Shown here: positions 52,588 to 62,313 of the stretch, one piece after another
Position numbering within the stretch: the stretch's first letter is position 1
Layout of the letters: each line of letters begins with the position of its first letter
Source: a bacterium
GTDB lineage: Bacteria; SZUA-79; Acidulodesulfobacterales; Acidulodesulfobacteraceae
Direction of reading: 5' to 3'
Length of the DNA stretch: 64,000 nucleotides
Assembly: GCA_021800805.1 (NCBI GenBank)
Contig: JAJYYR010000004.1
Coordinates: forward strand, 58,674 to 122,673
Position numbers and translations under genes: made by a program
Notes under the pieces: generated by a model
What the model was told of the DNA's origin: nothing
What the model saw: only the letters and a program-made list of their open reading frames with translations
The model's database searches: none

Positions 52588-54039
52588 TTGACTAACGTTA
52601 TCTTGTGCGGCGGAAGCGGGACGAGGCTGTGGCCCGTTTCGAGGACTTATTTTCCCAAGCAGTTTTATAAATTTATAAACGATATGTCTTTGTTTCAGCT
52701 TACCGTCTTAAGAAATAAAGATTTATGCAGCGATTTTTTAATAGTTACCAATAAAGACCAGTATTTTATTGCACTTGACCAGATTGATGAAATCGGCGTA
52801 AAAAACTGTAGGTTTATTCTCGAACCGGTTCCTAGAAATACGGCGGCGGCGGTTGCCTTATCCTGTTTCGATGCGGTCAAAAACGGTTCGGATGCCGTCT
52901 TTATTGCCCCGTCCGACCATCTTATTAAAAACGAAGGCGCTTATAAGAACGTAATAGATATTGGGTTGAACGAATCGCGGAAAGGCTTTATCGTTATGTT
53001 CGGAATCAAGCCGTCGTTTCCGGAAACAGGTTACGGTTACATAGAAACAGAGCCGCTTTCAAATGCGGAAAAAGGCGGTGAAATTTCCGAAAGTAAGAAA
53101 GCGCCGATATCGGCAGTAGTCTCTTTTAAGGAAAAGCCTGATAAAGAAACGGCTTCGGAATATATTTCTAAAGAAAATTATTACTGGAACAGCGGAATGC
53201 TTATGTGCAGACCGGAAATACTGCTTAATGAACTTCAAGCCCTGTGTCCCGCTGTTTACGAAAATTCTGCGGCGGCTTACGAAAATGCGTCGAAAGACGG
53301 TCAAATGATAAGAGTCGTGGAAGAGGATATGCTTAAAATAGAAGAAAATTCGATAGATTTCGCTCTCTTAGAAAAAACTAAATTAGTAGAGGTTATTCAA
53401 TCCGATATCGGCTGGTCGGATTTGGGAAATTTCGATTCTATTTACAACGAACTTGAAAAAGACGAAAACAATAATGCCGTAAATTCAAAAGAAGATATCG
53501 TAGGCATTAATTCTAAAAATAATTTAATTATGTCCGGCGGAAAAATGATTGCCGCTATAGACATAGAAGATTTAATAATAATCAATACCGACGACGCTAT
53601 TTTGATTTCCAAAAAAGGCTCTTCTCAAATAGTTAAAAAAGTCGTGGATGAATTGAAAAAGAGAAATTCCGAGCTTCATACCCATCATCTTACCGTTCAC
53701 AGACCGTGGGGTTCATATACGGTTTTACTCGAATCTGCTCTTTATAAACTTAAAAAAATTTCGGTGAAGCCGGGCGCAAAACTTTCCCTCCAAAAACATT
53801 TTCACAGGTCTGAACACTGGATAGTAACGAGCGGAACTGCCGTCGTTACCGTAGGAGATAAAGAAACGCTTTTAAGGGCTAACGAGTCCACTTATATTCC
53901 TATGGGTTTTATTCACAGGCTTGAAAATCCGGGCTTGATTCCGTTAATTATAATCGAAGCTCAGGTCGGCGAATATCTAAAAGAAGACGATATAGTCAGA
54001 CTTGAAGACGATTACGACAGGTTAAATTCCGATTCGTAA
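52588..54039 (+). CDS. manC: Mannose-1-phosphate guanylyltransferase / mannose-6-phosphate isomerase
   Basis: Bifunctional enzyme supplying GDP-mannose. 483 residues; nucleotidyltransferase motif CGGSGTRLWPVSR at the N-terminus, VSFKEKPD in the middle and a C-terminal cupin isomerase domain (LHTHHLTVHRPWGSYTVL; KHFHRSEHW). TTG start with GGGAGG 9 bases upstream. GDP-mannose would feed the polyprenol-phosphate-mannose synthase-like enzyme at 33647. Its 3' end overlaps a convergent gene by 28 bases. Confidence 0.94.
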   Translation: MTNVILCGGSGTRLWPVSRTYFPKQFYKFINDMSLFQLTVLRNKDLCSDFLIVTNKDQYFIALDQIDEIGVKNCRFILEPVPRNTAAAVALSCFDAVKNGSDAVFIAPSDHLIKNEGAYKNVIDIGLNESRKGFIVMFGIKPSFPETGYGYIETEPLSNAEKGGEISESKKAPISAVVSFKEKPDKETASEYISKENYYWNSGMLMCRPEILLNELQALCPAVYENSAAAYENASKDGQMIRVVEEDMLKIEENSIDFALLEKTKLVEVIQSDIGWSDLGNFDSIYNELEKDENNNAVNSKEDIVGINSKNNLIMSGGKMIAAIDIEDLIIINTDDAILISKKGSSQIVKKVVDELKKRNSELHTHHLTVHRPWGSYTVLLESALYKLKKISVKPGAKLSLQKHFHRSEHWIVTSGTAVVTVGDKETLLRANESTYIPMGFIHRLENPGLIPLIIIEAQVGEYLKEDDIVRLEDDYDRLNSDS

Positions 54040-54275
54040 ATTTCCAAATCATCCTTTGCGCCGTCTAATTTATACGATTCGTTATCGTATTTGCAATGTC
54101 CGTCGCGCAGTAAGGACTCGGCAATATTTTTATTTTTTGTTAAAAATATATGGAAATATAAAGGGTCGGCAATACTTTTAAGAGATACGACAGACGTTCC
54201 GCCTTTAGTATTTTTGCCAAAAAATTGAAGCAGTAACTGCCCGGTTTTTTTATCTTTAATGCCGTAGTAAGTCAT
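54012..54275 (-). CDS. Hypothetical 87-residue protein, convergent with manC
   Basis: Soluble-looking, no membrane segment, no family recognised. Coding is suggested by a full reading frame with a balanced composition (GIKDKKTGQLLLQFF; HIFLTKNKNIAESLL) and a plausible ATG, but no clear ribosome site. Overlaps the manC 3' end by 28 bases. Unsure. Confidence 0.5.
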   Translation of the reverse strand: MTYYGIKDKKTGQLLLQFFGKNTKGGTSVVSLKSIADPLYFHIFLTKNKNIAESLLRDGHCKYDNESYKLDGAKDDLEIYESEFNLS

Positions 54276-54374
54276 ATTGCCGTTTTTATAATTATAATTA
54301 ATTTATATAATGCATGTATTATAACATATTCGGGAGGTTTTTTGTTGTTCTATTGCAGGATTAAAGATTAATTA

Positions 54375-54403
54375 TTGACTTAATTGTAGAAATATCGTAA
54401 AAT
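54375..54403 (+). promoter_or_regulatory. Promoter of the TetR gene
   Basis: TTGACT at 54375-54380, 17-base spacer, TAAAAT at 54398-54403. The operator-like half-site begins 10 bases downstream. Confidence 0.65.
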
Positions 54404-54412
54404 TAAAGTAAC

Positions 54413-54430
54413 ATACCGAACGATTGTTAT
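54413..54430. promoter_or_regulatory. TetR operator, weak copy (autoregulation)
   Basis: ATACCGAA-CG-ATTGTTAT: the left half equals the left half of the perfect palindrome at 55070, while the right half is degenerate. Lies just after the tetR -10, consistent with autorepression. Confidence 0.6.
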
Positions 54431-54461
54431 TTTTACACAATAAGTATAATTAAGTATAATT

Positions 54462-55046
54462 ATGAAAACTAATGTCGAAAGGACGGAGGCTACCCGTAAT
54501 CGAATATTAAAAAAGGCTATGGAGCTTTTTGTATCTAAAGGGTATTATAACACGTCTATAAGAGATATAGCCAAAGAATCTAATATTAGCACCGGGGCAA
54601 TTTATCATCACTTTAACAACAAAGAAGAAATTGCGATAGAACTTTTTAACTATACCGTTTCTTTTTTGAATAATTTATTTGATAGCATAATAAACTCAAA
54701 AGCTCCTACAATAAATAAAATAAAAGAACTTGTTTTTAGCCTGCTTAACGTGGCTAAGAGTGACAGAGTAATGTTGGAATATGCTCTAAACGTTAAACAT
54801 AGCGAAATCATAAAAGACGGAAAGCCTATTTGTTCGTCGGGACCGTTTGAAACGTTAAGAATGTTTTTAGAAAACGAAATTAAAAAGGGCAATATTAAGA
54901 AAATAAACAGTTATATTGCCACAATTTGTTTAACCGGAATACCGATTAGACTCATTCAACTTCACTGGGATAACGTTATTAAAGACGATTTTGATAACCA
55001 CAAGGAATTAATTTTTGAATCGGTGTGGAAAACCCTTAAACCTTAA
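54462..55046 (+). CDS. TetR/AcrR-family transcriptional regulator
   Basis: 194 residues. DNA-binding domain with RNRILKKAMELFVSKGYYNTSIRDIAKESNISTGAIYHHFNNKEEI (shown here in part: SIRDIAKESNIST), then a helical ligand domain. Operators flank its gene and the downstream DsrE gene, so it likely controls both. The ligand is unknown. Confidence 0.9.
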   Translation: MKTNVERTEATRNRILKKAMELFVSKGYYNTSIRDIAKESNISTGAIYHHFNNKEEIAIELFNYTVSFLNNLFDSIINSKAPTINKIKELVFSLLNVAKSDRVMLEYALNVKHSEIIKDGKPICSSGPFETLRMFLENEIKKGNIKKINSYIATICLTGIPIRLIQLHWDNVIKDDFDNHKELIFESVWKTLKP

Positions 55047-55069
55047 GGTTCAAAAATGTATTTCAAATA

Positions 55070-55087
55070 ATACCGAATGTTCGGTAT
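55070..55087. promoter_or_regulatory. TetR operator, perfect palindrome upstream of the DsrE gene
   Basis: ATACCGAA-TG-TTCGGTAT, an 8-2-8 perfect palindrome. A TATAGT at 55089-55094 could be the -10, with the operator in its spacer. It is 46 bases upstream of the DsrE-family ATG. Confidence 0.75.
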
Positions 55088-55132
55088 TTATAGTAAAAAA
55101 TAATAAATTAATTTTTTAATGGAGGCGTTACT

Positions 55133-55543
55133 ATGAAAACAATGGCGATTATCATTCAAAAAGATGCTTATGATTTAATTTTAACAGGTTTAGCGTTTGC
55201 TTATTTAGGCACGGCAGTTTACGATGAAGTAGATATTTTATGCGTCAATTGGGCGGTAAAACTTTTATCAAAAGAAGGGGTAAAAATTAAATTAGATCAT
55301 CAGGACGCATCGTTGGAAAAAATTAAAGAAAACTTAACCAAGGCCGGGCTCCCCACCGATTTGTATGAAATAGTAAAGGCTTTAAAAAGCACAAATAAAG
55401 TACACTTTTACGGCTGTTCTTTGGCGGCGGCAATTTTTGAAGTTGATCAAAAAGATTTAATACCCGAAGCGGACGGAATAGTCGGCGCGACGTGGTTTCT
55501 TACCGAAAAGGCAGAGAAAGCCACTATATTTATGCAATATTAG
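55133..55543 (+). CDS. DsrE-family sulfur-relay-type protein
   Basis: 136 residues, DsrE/TusD-like fold: MAIIIQKDAYDLILTGLAFAYLG at the N-terminus (abbreviated as IIIQKDAYD), VDILCVNWAVKLL, and a conserved-position Cys in KVHFYGCSLAAA. RBS TGGAGG. A role in sulfur handling or redox sensing is inferred from the family; pairing with a TetR regulator suggests a response to a sulfur compound or toxic substrate. Confidence 0.82.
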   Translation: MKTMAIIIQKDAYDLILTGLAFAYLGTAVYDEVDILCVNWAVKLLSKEGVKIKLDHQDASLEKIKENLTKAGLPTDLYEIVKALKSTNKVHFYGCSLAAAIFEVDQKDLIPEADGIVGATWFLTEKAEKATIFMQY

Positions 55544-56180
55544 ATAATACGAAAATAGGAATCGAAACGATTTATTAAGCCGCATACGTTTGTTGCACGT
55601 ATGCGGCTTAAAATATATTATACATTAGTTGTATTAATTTATTGGTTCATTATATTCGATACTGTAGAGTTTGCACTATCTAAATTTGCTAGTAATATAG
55701 TAGGAAAGTTGCTACAACGGCTGTTAAAAACTTTTAAGCACATTTATTGAAAGGATTTCTAAAAAGCTGTATAATTATATTATATTCATTAATAAATTAA
55801 ATTTGTTAATTCAATCGGGACAGCTTAATAATAGCCGCCGCATTGGGAAACGGCAATAATATTTTGTATTCCGAAGATTTACAATAGTAGATGAAATTGT
55901 CAAAATTGGAAAATGCGGGTTTTTGATTTAAGATATAAGCCTAAGCCTTTTACGGAATTAAAACATTTCTAGTTTAGCTGCATACCGTTTAAAGATGTTA
56001 ATGTCGAGGTTTTAATTTCAAGGAGTGGATATACGGGTGTGTATTGCAAATACTTTTGTATTATATTTTAATAGAATTTAAGAACGAAGTTTAGTAAAAC
56101 TCGTTAAAAACTTACTGGCTGACACAGAATATTGAACACTCCCGGACTTACGTATACTAATTGCTATTTTTAAAGGTTTT
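55544..56180. other. 637-base non-coding stretch, possible remnant region
   Basis: No intact gene in either strand. It holds the perfect 13-bp hairpin at 55577-55609. The segment 55820-56100 has fragments that look like decayed coding sequence with many stops. A GACACAGAAT...TTGAACACTCCC segment at 56121-56143 resembles insertion-sequence ends by eye only. It separates the DsrE gene from the PAP2 gene. Confidence 0.6.
55577..55609. terminator. Hairpin after the DsrE gene
   Basis: Perfect 13-bp stem AAGCCGCATACGT / ACGTATGCGGCTT, 7-base loop. No T-run follows on the plus strand (AAAATATATT), so it may be a stabilising or rho-dependent-type 3' hairpin rather than a classic terminator. Confidence 0.65.
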
Positions 56181-56756
56181 ATGAAAATTTATCATATAAG
56201 TTTTTTAAATAAGAGTCTTTTTTTAGCGATAAATAATTTATCTCTAAATAACGGTTTCTTAAATTACATTAATATTTTTATTGCGCTTTACTCCCCTTTT
56301 ATACTTGCCGCATTATTAACAATCGTTTATCTTTCAGGGAAAAAGAACGAATCTTTATATGCTTTTTATGCTTCTATAACCGGACTCTTATTGAATTTTG
56401 CAATCGGTTTGTTTTATTTCCATCCTAGACCTTTTGCCGCAGGCTTGGGACATCAATTGATTTATCACGCTAACGATTCATCGTTTCCGAGCGACCATGC
56501 AACGCTTGCTTTTTCCATAGCATTTAGTTTTTTAATATACGATAAAAAAAGATTATTGGGAATAATCTGTCTTATTTTTGCGCTTATTGTAAGTTTCGCC
56601 AGAATATATGTAGGGGTTCATTTCCCTTTTGACATATTAGGCTCTTTTATTGTTTCTTTTATTTCGGCTGGAATTATCTACGCATATAGAAAACCGTTAA
56701 TAAAGGCTAATAATTTTTTAATAAGCATGCAGCTCGGGCTTTTCAAAAAAAATTAA
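56181..56756 (+). CDS. PAP2-family membrane phosphatase (undecaprenyl-diphosphatase/BcrC type)
   Basis: 191 residues, about six membrane segments. The three phosphatase motifs are visible: FHPRPFAAG (motif 1, Lys replaced by a nearby position), SSFPSDHATLAF (motif 2) and SFARIYVGVHFPFDILG (motif 3). Likely hydrolyses undecaprenyl diphosphate or a lipid phosphate at the periplasmic face. Starts the low-G+C block with the efflux genes. Confidence 0.83.
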   Translation: MKIYHISFLNKSLFLAINNLSLNNGFLNYINIFIALYSPFILAALLTIVYLSGKKNESLYAFYASITGLLLNFAIGLFYFHPRPFAAGLGHQLIYHANDSSFPSDHATLAFSIAFSFLIYDKKRLLGIICLIFALIVSFARIYVGVHFPFDILGSFIVSFISAGIIYAYRKPLIKANNFLISMQLGLFKKN

Positions 56757-56839
56757 ATTAACCAAGAAGATTTAATTTTGTCGGTTTTGTTTTGTCGTCC
56801 TTTATTAAAGTTTATTTTATATCTTTAAAATTTTTATTT

Positions 56840-58183
56840 ATGAAAAATCCATTACGAGTTTCTTTAAAAAAAACACTATATATAAGCCTTATGCTTGCCT
56901 TATCGCTTACCGGTTGCGCTTCTTATACGCCAATGCCTTTAAATAAGAAAAATTTAAATAAAGATTCCTCGTTTAATAGCCTTAAAAAAGATCCTGCGTT
57001 GTATTATAAGGTGGTTTATCGCAAACCCCTTAATCTTGACGAACTTGCAAAAGTAGCCGTATTAAATAATAAAGCCCTTAAGGTTTACAGGGATTCGGCA
57101 GGAATAGCAAACGCGCAGATATTAAAAGCGCGCACTATTCCTAATCCGCGTTTATCGCTTGATGCAGCCCGCCCTATTATGGGAAATATTGCGGGTGCAT
57201 ATGATCCTTACGATATTATTCCATCCGTCAATATCGGCTTTCTTTTTAGCAGAAACGCCGGTATTAAAGGCGCCGAATTACATGCCGAAGCGACGCATTT
57301 AGAAATTGCCTATAAAGAATGGCTGACGGCCGAACGAGCAAAATTGGATGCCGTAAAGCTTTTATTTTTGCAGGACGCTATAAAAAATTATAATGACGAA
57401 TTATATAGTTACAAAAATAGTTACATGCTTATAAAACTGTTATTTAACAAGGGTCTGGCCACTTTAACCGAACTAGATACGGCAAGGGCAAATCTTCAGA
57501 AGGCAGAGACTAGTCTGTTAAATATTAATAAGAGCATAAAAGATACGAGGGTCAAACTTAATATTCTTTTAGGATTGCCGCCTTCATATAAACTTAGCGT
57601 AAGCAATATTAAATTTAAGATAGTTATCCCGTCCGAACTTGAAATAGATAAAGATATACAATACAGATTGGACTTGGAAGCCTTTAAGATAGCTTATAAA
57701 GCACAGGAAGAGCGTTTAAGGGCAGCTGTATTATCTCAGTTTCCAAAAATTTCCGTCAGCGTTCCTTTCAGCAGCGATAATGCTAATATTCAAACCATAG
57801 GTCTCGGCGTAAGTTTATCTATTCCTTTATTTAATAGAAACCAGGCAGGGATTGCAAGAGAGACAGCCACAAGAAAACAAATGTTCGACGATTATGCCAA
57901 CAGGCTTCAAACTGCAAAATCCAATATTAACGCAATATTATATAACATAAATAACCTTAAGCGCCAAATTGCCTTAACCGGTAAACAAATAAAAAATCTA
58001 GAAATATCGTTTAAATCGTATAAAAAAGAATTCAAATCGAGAGAAATTGGAGTATTTGAATTTTATACCCTTAAAAATAATTTGCTAAATGAGCGGATAA
58101 AACTTTTAACTTTAATGGAAAGTTTTTATAATTCGATCGTATCGCTTGAAGTAGTTTCCGGCAAGACTATTATTAAATCTTAA
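56840..58183 (+). CDS. TolC-type outer-membrane efflux lipoprotein (OMF)
   Basis: About 448 residues from the ATG at 56840; the lipobox LTGC places the lipid Cys at 26. An upstream TTG at 56792 adds a hydrophobic stretch that would disturb the signal. The body has the two OEP repeats with heptad helices (LNLDELAKVAVLNNKALKVYRD; RLQTAKSNINAILYNINNLKRQI, each cited in part). Forms the outer-membrane channel with the following adaptor and RND pump. Confidence 0.85.
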   Translation: MKNPLRVSLKKTLYISLMLALSLTGCASYTPMPLNKKNLNKDSSFNSLKKDPALYYKVVYRKPLNLDELAKVAVLNNKALKVYRDSAGIANAQILKARTIPNPRLSLDAARPIMGNIAGAYDPYDIIPSVNIGFLFSRNAGIKGAELHAEATHLEIAYKEWLTAERAKLDAVKLLFLQDAIKNYNDELYSYKNSYMLIKLLFNKGLATLTELDTARANLQKAETSLLNINKSIKDTRVKLNILLGLPPSYKLSVSNIKFKIVIPSELEIDKDIQYRLDLEAFKIAYKAQEERLRAAVLSQFPKISVSVPFSSDNANIQTIGLGVSLSIPLFNRNQAGIARETATRKQMFDDYANRLQTAKSNINAILYNINNLKRQIALTGKQIKNLEISFKSYKKEFKSREIGVFEFYTLKNNLLNERIKLLTLMESFYNSIVSLEVVSGKTIIKS

Positions 58184-58194
58184 TAAAGGTAACC

Positions 58195-59250
58195 ATGAAA
58201 AAATCTGCAATAATCGTATTTGTAATTATATTAATAGCAGTTTATTTTGTTTTTAAAGAATTTTATTATAAGAATACAAATAGTAATCATATACCGCTAT
58301 TGGCAGCGCCGGTTACGGTTACAAAGGCCGCTTACGGCAAATTAAGGAAAAAGGTCGTTATATATGGAAAGGTTATAGCTAATGTGAACGGAATTAAAAA
58401 TATAGTTCTAAGTTTTGATTCCGTTATTGATGATATATATGTTGCTACCGGCCAAAATGTTAACAAGGGACAATTGCTGCTGAATGTATCCCCGACTAAA
58501 TATGCGGAAATGCGTTTGCGACAGGCTCAAAATTTATTAAAAACAGCAAAAAGGAATCTTTATTTTGTAGAGCAACGATATAACGTTAGAATAGCTACAA
58601 AACAGGATCTCTTGAACGCAAGAAATGCTTATAGTAATGCCCTGATACAATATTCTATTCTTAAAAAATCATTAAAATCCAATATTTCTTCTCCTATAAA
58701 CGGTGTCGTAAATAAAATATTTTATATAAAAGGCAGCAGCGCGCCTGCCCAAAGCCCTATTATTCAAGTAATAAACAAACATGAATTAATTATAAGATGC
58801 GGAATAGAAATGGAATATCTGAAATATATTCATCGAGGTCTCGTTGTGCATATTTCGATTATCGGGAACGCTAAAAAGCAAATATCGGGAAAAATAATTA
58901 AAATAGCCGGCATAGTTAATCCCAATACTAATTTAGTTAATGTTTATATTAAACCTATTTATTCGAAAACTCCTTTGTTATTCGGCAATCTTGTTAAGGT
59001 AATAATATATGCAAATGAAAGAAAGGGTATTTTGATTCCGGAGCAATCTGTTTTGCAGGAAGGCGACAAATATTTTATATATGTAATTAAAAATAATATT
59101 GCCTATAAACGCTATGTTCGACTTTTACTAAAAACAGATATATATGACCTTATAAAAGGAAATATTAAGCGGGGCGATTTAGTAGTCAGCCTTGGAAATT
59201 ATGAACTAAAACAAGGAATGACGGTAATAATTAATAATAGGAAAAGTTAA
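58195..59250 (+). CDS. RND efflux periplasmic adaptor (HlyD family)
   Basis: 351 residues: N-terminal anchor (~4-21), biotinyl-lipoyl half motifs (IDDIYVATGQNVNKGQLLL; SSPINGVVNKIFYIKG), a helical hairpin between them, and beta-barrel/MP domains (YANERKGILIPEQSVLQEG). Binds both the channel and pump. Eleven bases after the OMF gene; its stop abuts the pump ATG. Confidence 0.87.
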   Translation: MKKSAIIVFVIILIAVYFVFKEFYYKNTNSNHIPLLAAPVTVTKAAYGKLRKKVVIYGKVIANVNGIKNIVLSFDSVIDDIYVATGQNVNKGQLLLNVSPTKYAEMRLRQAQNLLKTAKRNLYFVEQRYNVRIATKQDLLNARNAYSNALIQYSILKKSLKSNISSPINGVVNKIFYIKGSSAPAQSPIIQVINKHELIIRCGIEMEYLKYIHRGLVVHISIIGNAKKQISGKIIKIAGIVNPNTNLVNVYIKPIYSKTPLLFGNLVKVIIYANERKGILIPEQSVLQEGDKYFIYVIKNNIAYKRYVRLLLKTDIYDLIKGNIKRGDLVVSLGNYELKQGMTVIINNRKS

Positions 59251-62200
59251 ATGAATTTAGCTAAAATTATATTCAAAAAACGAAAAGCCGTAATATTTTT
59301 ATTGATTGCATTATCTATAAGCGGTCTTTTCGGAATATTCCTATCCCCGGTCGCCCTATTCCCAAATATAAATTTTCCGCGGATAAGAGTTACTATAAAT
59401 TCGATTAACCGGCCTGCAAGTACGATGTCCGTGATAATAACAAGACCCGTGGAAGAAGCTCTTAGAACTATACCCGGAGTAAAAGATATCCGTTCCACCA
59501 CAAGCCAGGGAAGTGCAGATATAATACTGAGTTTTGGATGGGGCAGCAATATGAATATAGAACTTCTTAATGTGGAATCAGCCTTGAGTAAAATATTGCC
59601 TAATCTTCCTAAGGGAACTTCGTTTAATGCGATACGTATGTATCCGGCTATGTATCCCGTTATTGCATATAGCTTTACTTCTAAAAAAGAATCTTCAGTT
59701 CAACTAAGAAATCTCGTTAAGTATAAATTGAAGCCGCTGCTTTTAAGCGTGAAAGGCGTATCCGACATACAGGTTGAAGGGGGAGAGAGAACCGAATATC
59801 ATGTTATCGTAAATCCACGAAAACTATTCTTATATAAAATTACTATTAAGGATGTGATAAAGGCGTTATCTAATACTAATGTTTTTGCGTCGGTAGGCAA
59901 ACTCAATTATAAATATAAGTTAAATCTTATAACATCGAATATCAGGCTTCATAATATAAGTTCGATAGAACACACTATTATTAAAACCGGTAGAAACGGC
60001 GTAGTCCAGATAGAGGATATTGCGTCCGTGACAAAAAGCATAGTTCCTCAATGGACTAGCGTAACCGCCGACGGGAAAAATGCCGTTTTATTACAGGTAT
60101 TGCAGGAACCTAACGCAAACACTATAAAAATAAACAAGGAAATCGAAACAAAGATGAGCATTTTTCAAAAAAAAATGCCGAACTATATAAAAATTGCAAA
60201 ATGGTATGATCAGAGCAAGTTGATAGTTGCATCTACCGATAGTTTGCGCGATGCAATAATAATAGGTATTATTTTGGCTATGTTTATTTCAATAATTTTT
60301 CTAAGAAATGTTAGGGTAATTTTAATCATCATAGCATTACTGCCCTCGGTCCTGCTTTCCACCATTTTACTTTTATATATTTTTCATATGGGGTTTAATA
60401 TAATGACTCTGGGAGGGATTGCCGCGGCCGTAGGTCTTGTTATAGACGATATAATAGTAATGATAGAAAATATTATGAGGCATATAGAAACTCGGAAAAC
60501 TCAGTCTATTCCGGAAAGAGTTAATTTTGCTTCTAGTAATTTTTTTAAACCCCTTTTAGGCTCATCCCTCTCAACTACTATTATTTTCCTGCCTTTTGTT
60601 TTTATTTCGGGTATAACCGGAGCATTTTTTAAATCCCTTTCGCTCACTATAGCCGTGAGCCTTGCAAGCTCTTTTTTGATTACATTATTTGCGGTTCCGA
60701 TATTTGCGGCAAGACTTTTAAGCGAAAAAGATGCCAATCCAAAAACGGGATTTTTAATGAGCAATTTACATAAAATGTATAAGAATATAATGCATTTTTC
60801 TTTTAGGAGAAGAGTATTTATTTATGCTTCTATAATTTTATTAATAGCCGCAGGGCTCTTGAGCTATAAATATTTGAGCAGCGGGTTTATGCCAAGAATG
60901 GATGAGGGCGGTTTTATTTTAGATTATTATACGCCGCCGGGAACATCTTTAAGGGAAACAAATAGGGTTTTAACCCAAGTTCAAGATATTATCAAAAAAG
61001 AACCGTACGTGAAAACATATACAAGGAGAACCGGTCTCCAGCTAGGCGGCGGTTTAACGGAACCAAATACGGGAGATTTTTTTGTCAGCCTCAAACCTTT
61101 TCCTAGACCCCCTATACAAGATATAATTAATAATATTAGAAAGAAAGTTATGGCTAAAGTGCCCGGGATTCATATAGAGATGGCGCAGTTAGTCGAAGAT
61201 ATGATAGGAGATTTAATAGGTACGCCGCAACCGATAGAAATAAAAATATACTCGGATAACGGAAATCTTTTATATCGCCTTGCGCCGAAGGTTGCCGCCC
61301 TTATAAACAAGATCCCTGGAGTTATTGAAGTTAAAAGCGGGCTGGTGTATTCCGGTCAAGGCGTAAATATTAAAATAGATCGCATTAAAGCCGCGTTGGA
61401 AGGGACAACCCCGTTGGATGCAACAAATGAGTTATCAAGCTATTTATACGGGACAGTCGCTACCAAGATAATTAAAAGCCCAAAAATAGTAGGCGTTAGA
61501 GTTTGGACGCCGGTTTCTTTTAGAACCGATATTGCCGATATAAAAAATATTCCAATATATTCGAATAACGGCAATATTTTTCCTTTAAAGAGAATTGCCA
61601 AAGTTTCCGTTATAAATGGAGAGCCCGAGATAGTCCACGACAACCTTAAGCGTATGATAGCGATTACGGCAAGGATAAAAGGCGCTAATCTCGGCAAAAT
61701 AATGCAAAAAGTAAAATCTAAAATTAAATTTTCTGGTATTCTCAACCATAAAGACGTATATTATAATTTTGGCGGATTATTTAAGCAGCAGCAAAAATCT
61801 TTTTTGTATCTTGCTTTGGCATTAGCGGCGGCTATTATTCTTGTTTTCATAGTGCTTTTATTTTTATATGAAAAATTTTTTATATCCATCGGCATATTAT
61901 TTAGTTCGCTGATAGGTTTATTTGCCGACTTAACGGGTTTATTTATAACCCATACGCAATTAAATATTATCTCTATGATGGGTATAATAATAACGGTAGG
62001 AATAAATACAGAAATGGCTATATTTTATTTTTCGGAATATTTTCAAACAATAGAAAATAGAAATATATTATACTCTTTAAAAAGTTCCGGTAAAAATCGT
62101 TTAAGGCCTATTATAATGTCATCCCTTATTGCTATTTTTGCGCTTTTGCCTATCGCTCTTAATATCGGCAACGGTTCGGCTATGCTTCAGCCGCTTGCCG

Positions 62201-62313
62201 TAGCCATAATATCCGGTCTTGTTATGCAGCCGTTTATCGTATTAATTATTTTGCCGGTTATCATAGCCGACATTATAAGATTAACCGAAAATAAAAATGC
62301 AAGTAATGAATGA
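59251..62313 (+). CDS. RND-family efflux permease
   Basis: 1020 residues, twelve membrane segments and two large periplasmic loops. N-terminal FLSPVALFPNINFPRIRV and PVEEALRTIPGVKDI are family features. TM4 has GLVIDDIIVMIENIMRH with the paired Asp near 398. The TM10 Lys of AcrB is not conserved (VGINTEMAIFYFSEYF), so proton coupling differs from the AcrB model. Nearest to CusA/metal-type or HAE-type cannot be decided by eye; substrate unknown. The 3' end overlaps the MFS gene by 17 bases. Confidence 0.9.
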   Translation: MNLAKIIFKKRKAVIFLLIALSISGLFGIFLSPVALFPNINFPRIRVTINSINRPASTMSVIITRPVEEALRTIPGVKDIRSTTSQGSADIILSFGWGSNMNIELLNVESALSKILPNLPKGTSFNAIRMYPAMYPVIAYSFTSKKESSVQLRNLVKYKLKPLLLSVKGVSDIQVEGGERTEYHVIVNPRKLFLYKITIKDVIKALSNTNVFASVGKLNYKYKLNLITSNIRLHNISSIEHTIIKTGRNGVVQIEDIASVTKSIVPQWTSVTADGKNAVLLQVLQEPNANTIKINKEIETKMSIFQKKMPNYIKIAKWYDQSKLIVASTDSLRDAIIIGIILAMFISIIFLRNVRVILIIIALLPSVLLSTILLLYIFHMGFNIMTLGGIAAAVGLVIDDIIVMIENIMRHIETRKTQSIPERVNFASSNFFKPLLGSSLSTTIIFLPFVFISGITGAFFKSLSLTIAVSLASSFLITLFAVPIFAARLLSEKDANPKTGFLMSNLHKMYKNIMHFSFRRRVFIYASIILLIAAGLLSYKYLSSGFMPRMDEGGFILDYYTPPGTSLRETNRVLTQVQDIIKKEPYVKTYTRRTGLQLGGGLTEPNTGDFFVSLKPFPRPPIQDIINNIRKKVMAKVPGIHIEMAQLVEDMIGDLIGTPQPIEIKIYSDNGNLLYRLAPKVAALINKIPGVIEVKSGLVYSGQGVNIKIDRIKAALEGTTPLDATNELSSYLYGTVATKIIKSPKIVGVRVWTPVSFRTDIADIKNIPIYSNNGNIFPLKRIAKVSVINGEPEIVHDNLKRMIAITARIKGANLGKIMQKVKSKIKFSGILNHKDVYYNFGGLFKQQQKSFLYLALALAAAIILVFIVLLFLYEKFFISIGILFSSLIGLFADLTGLFITHTQLNIISMMGIIITVGINTEMAIFYFSEYFQTIENRNILYSLKSSGKNRLRPIIMSSLIAIFALLPIALNIGNGSAMLQPLAVAIISGLVMQPFIVLIILPVIIADIIRLTENKNASNE

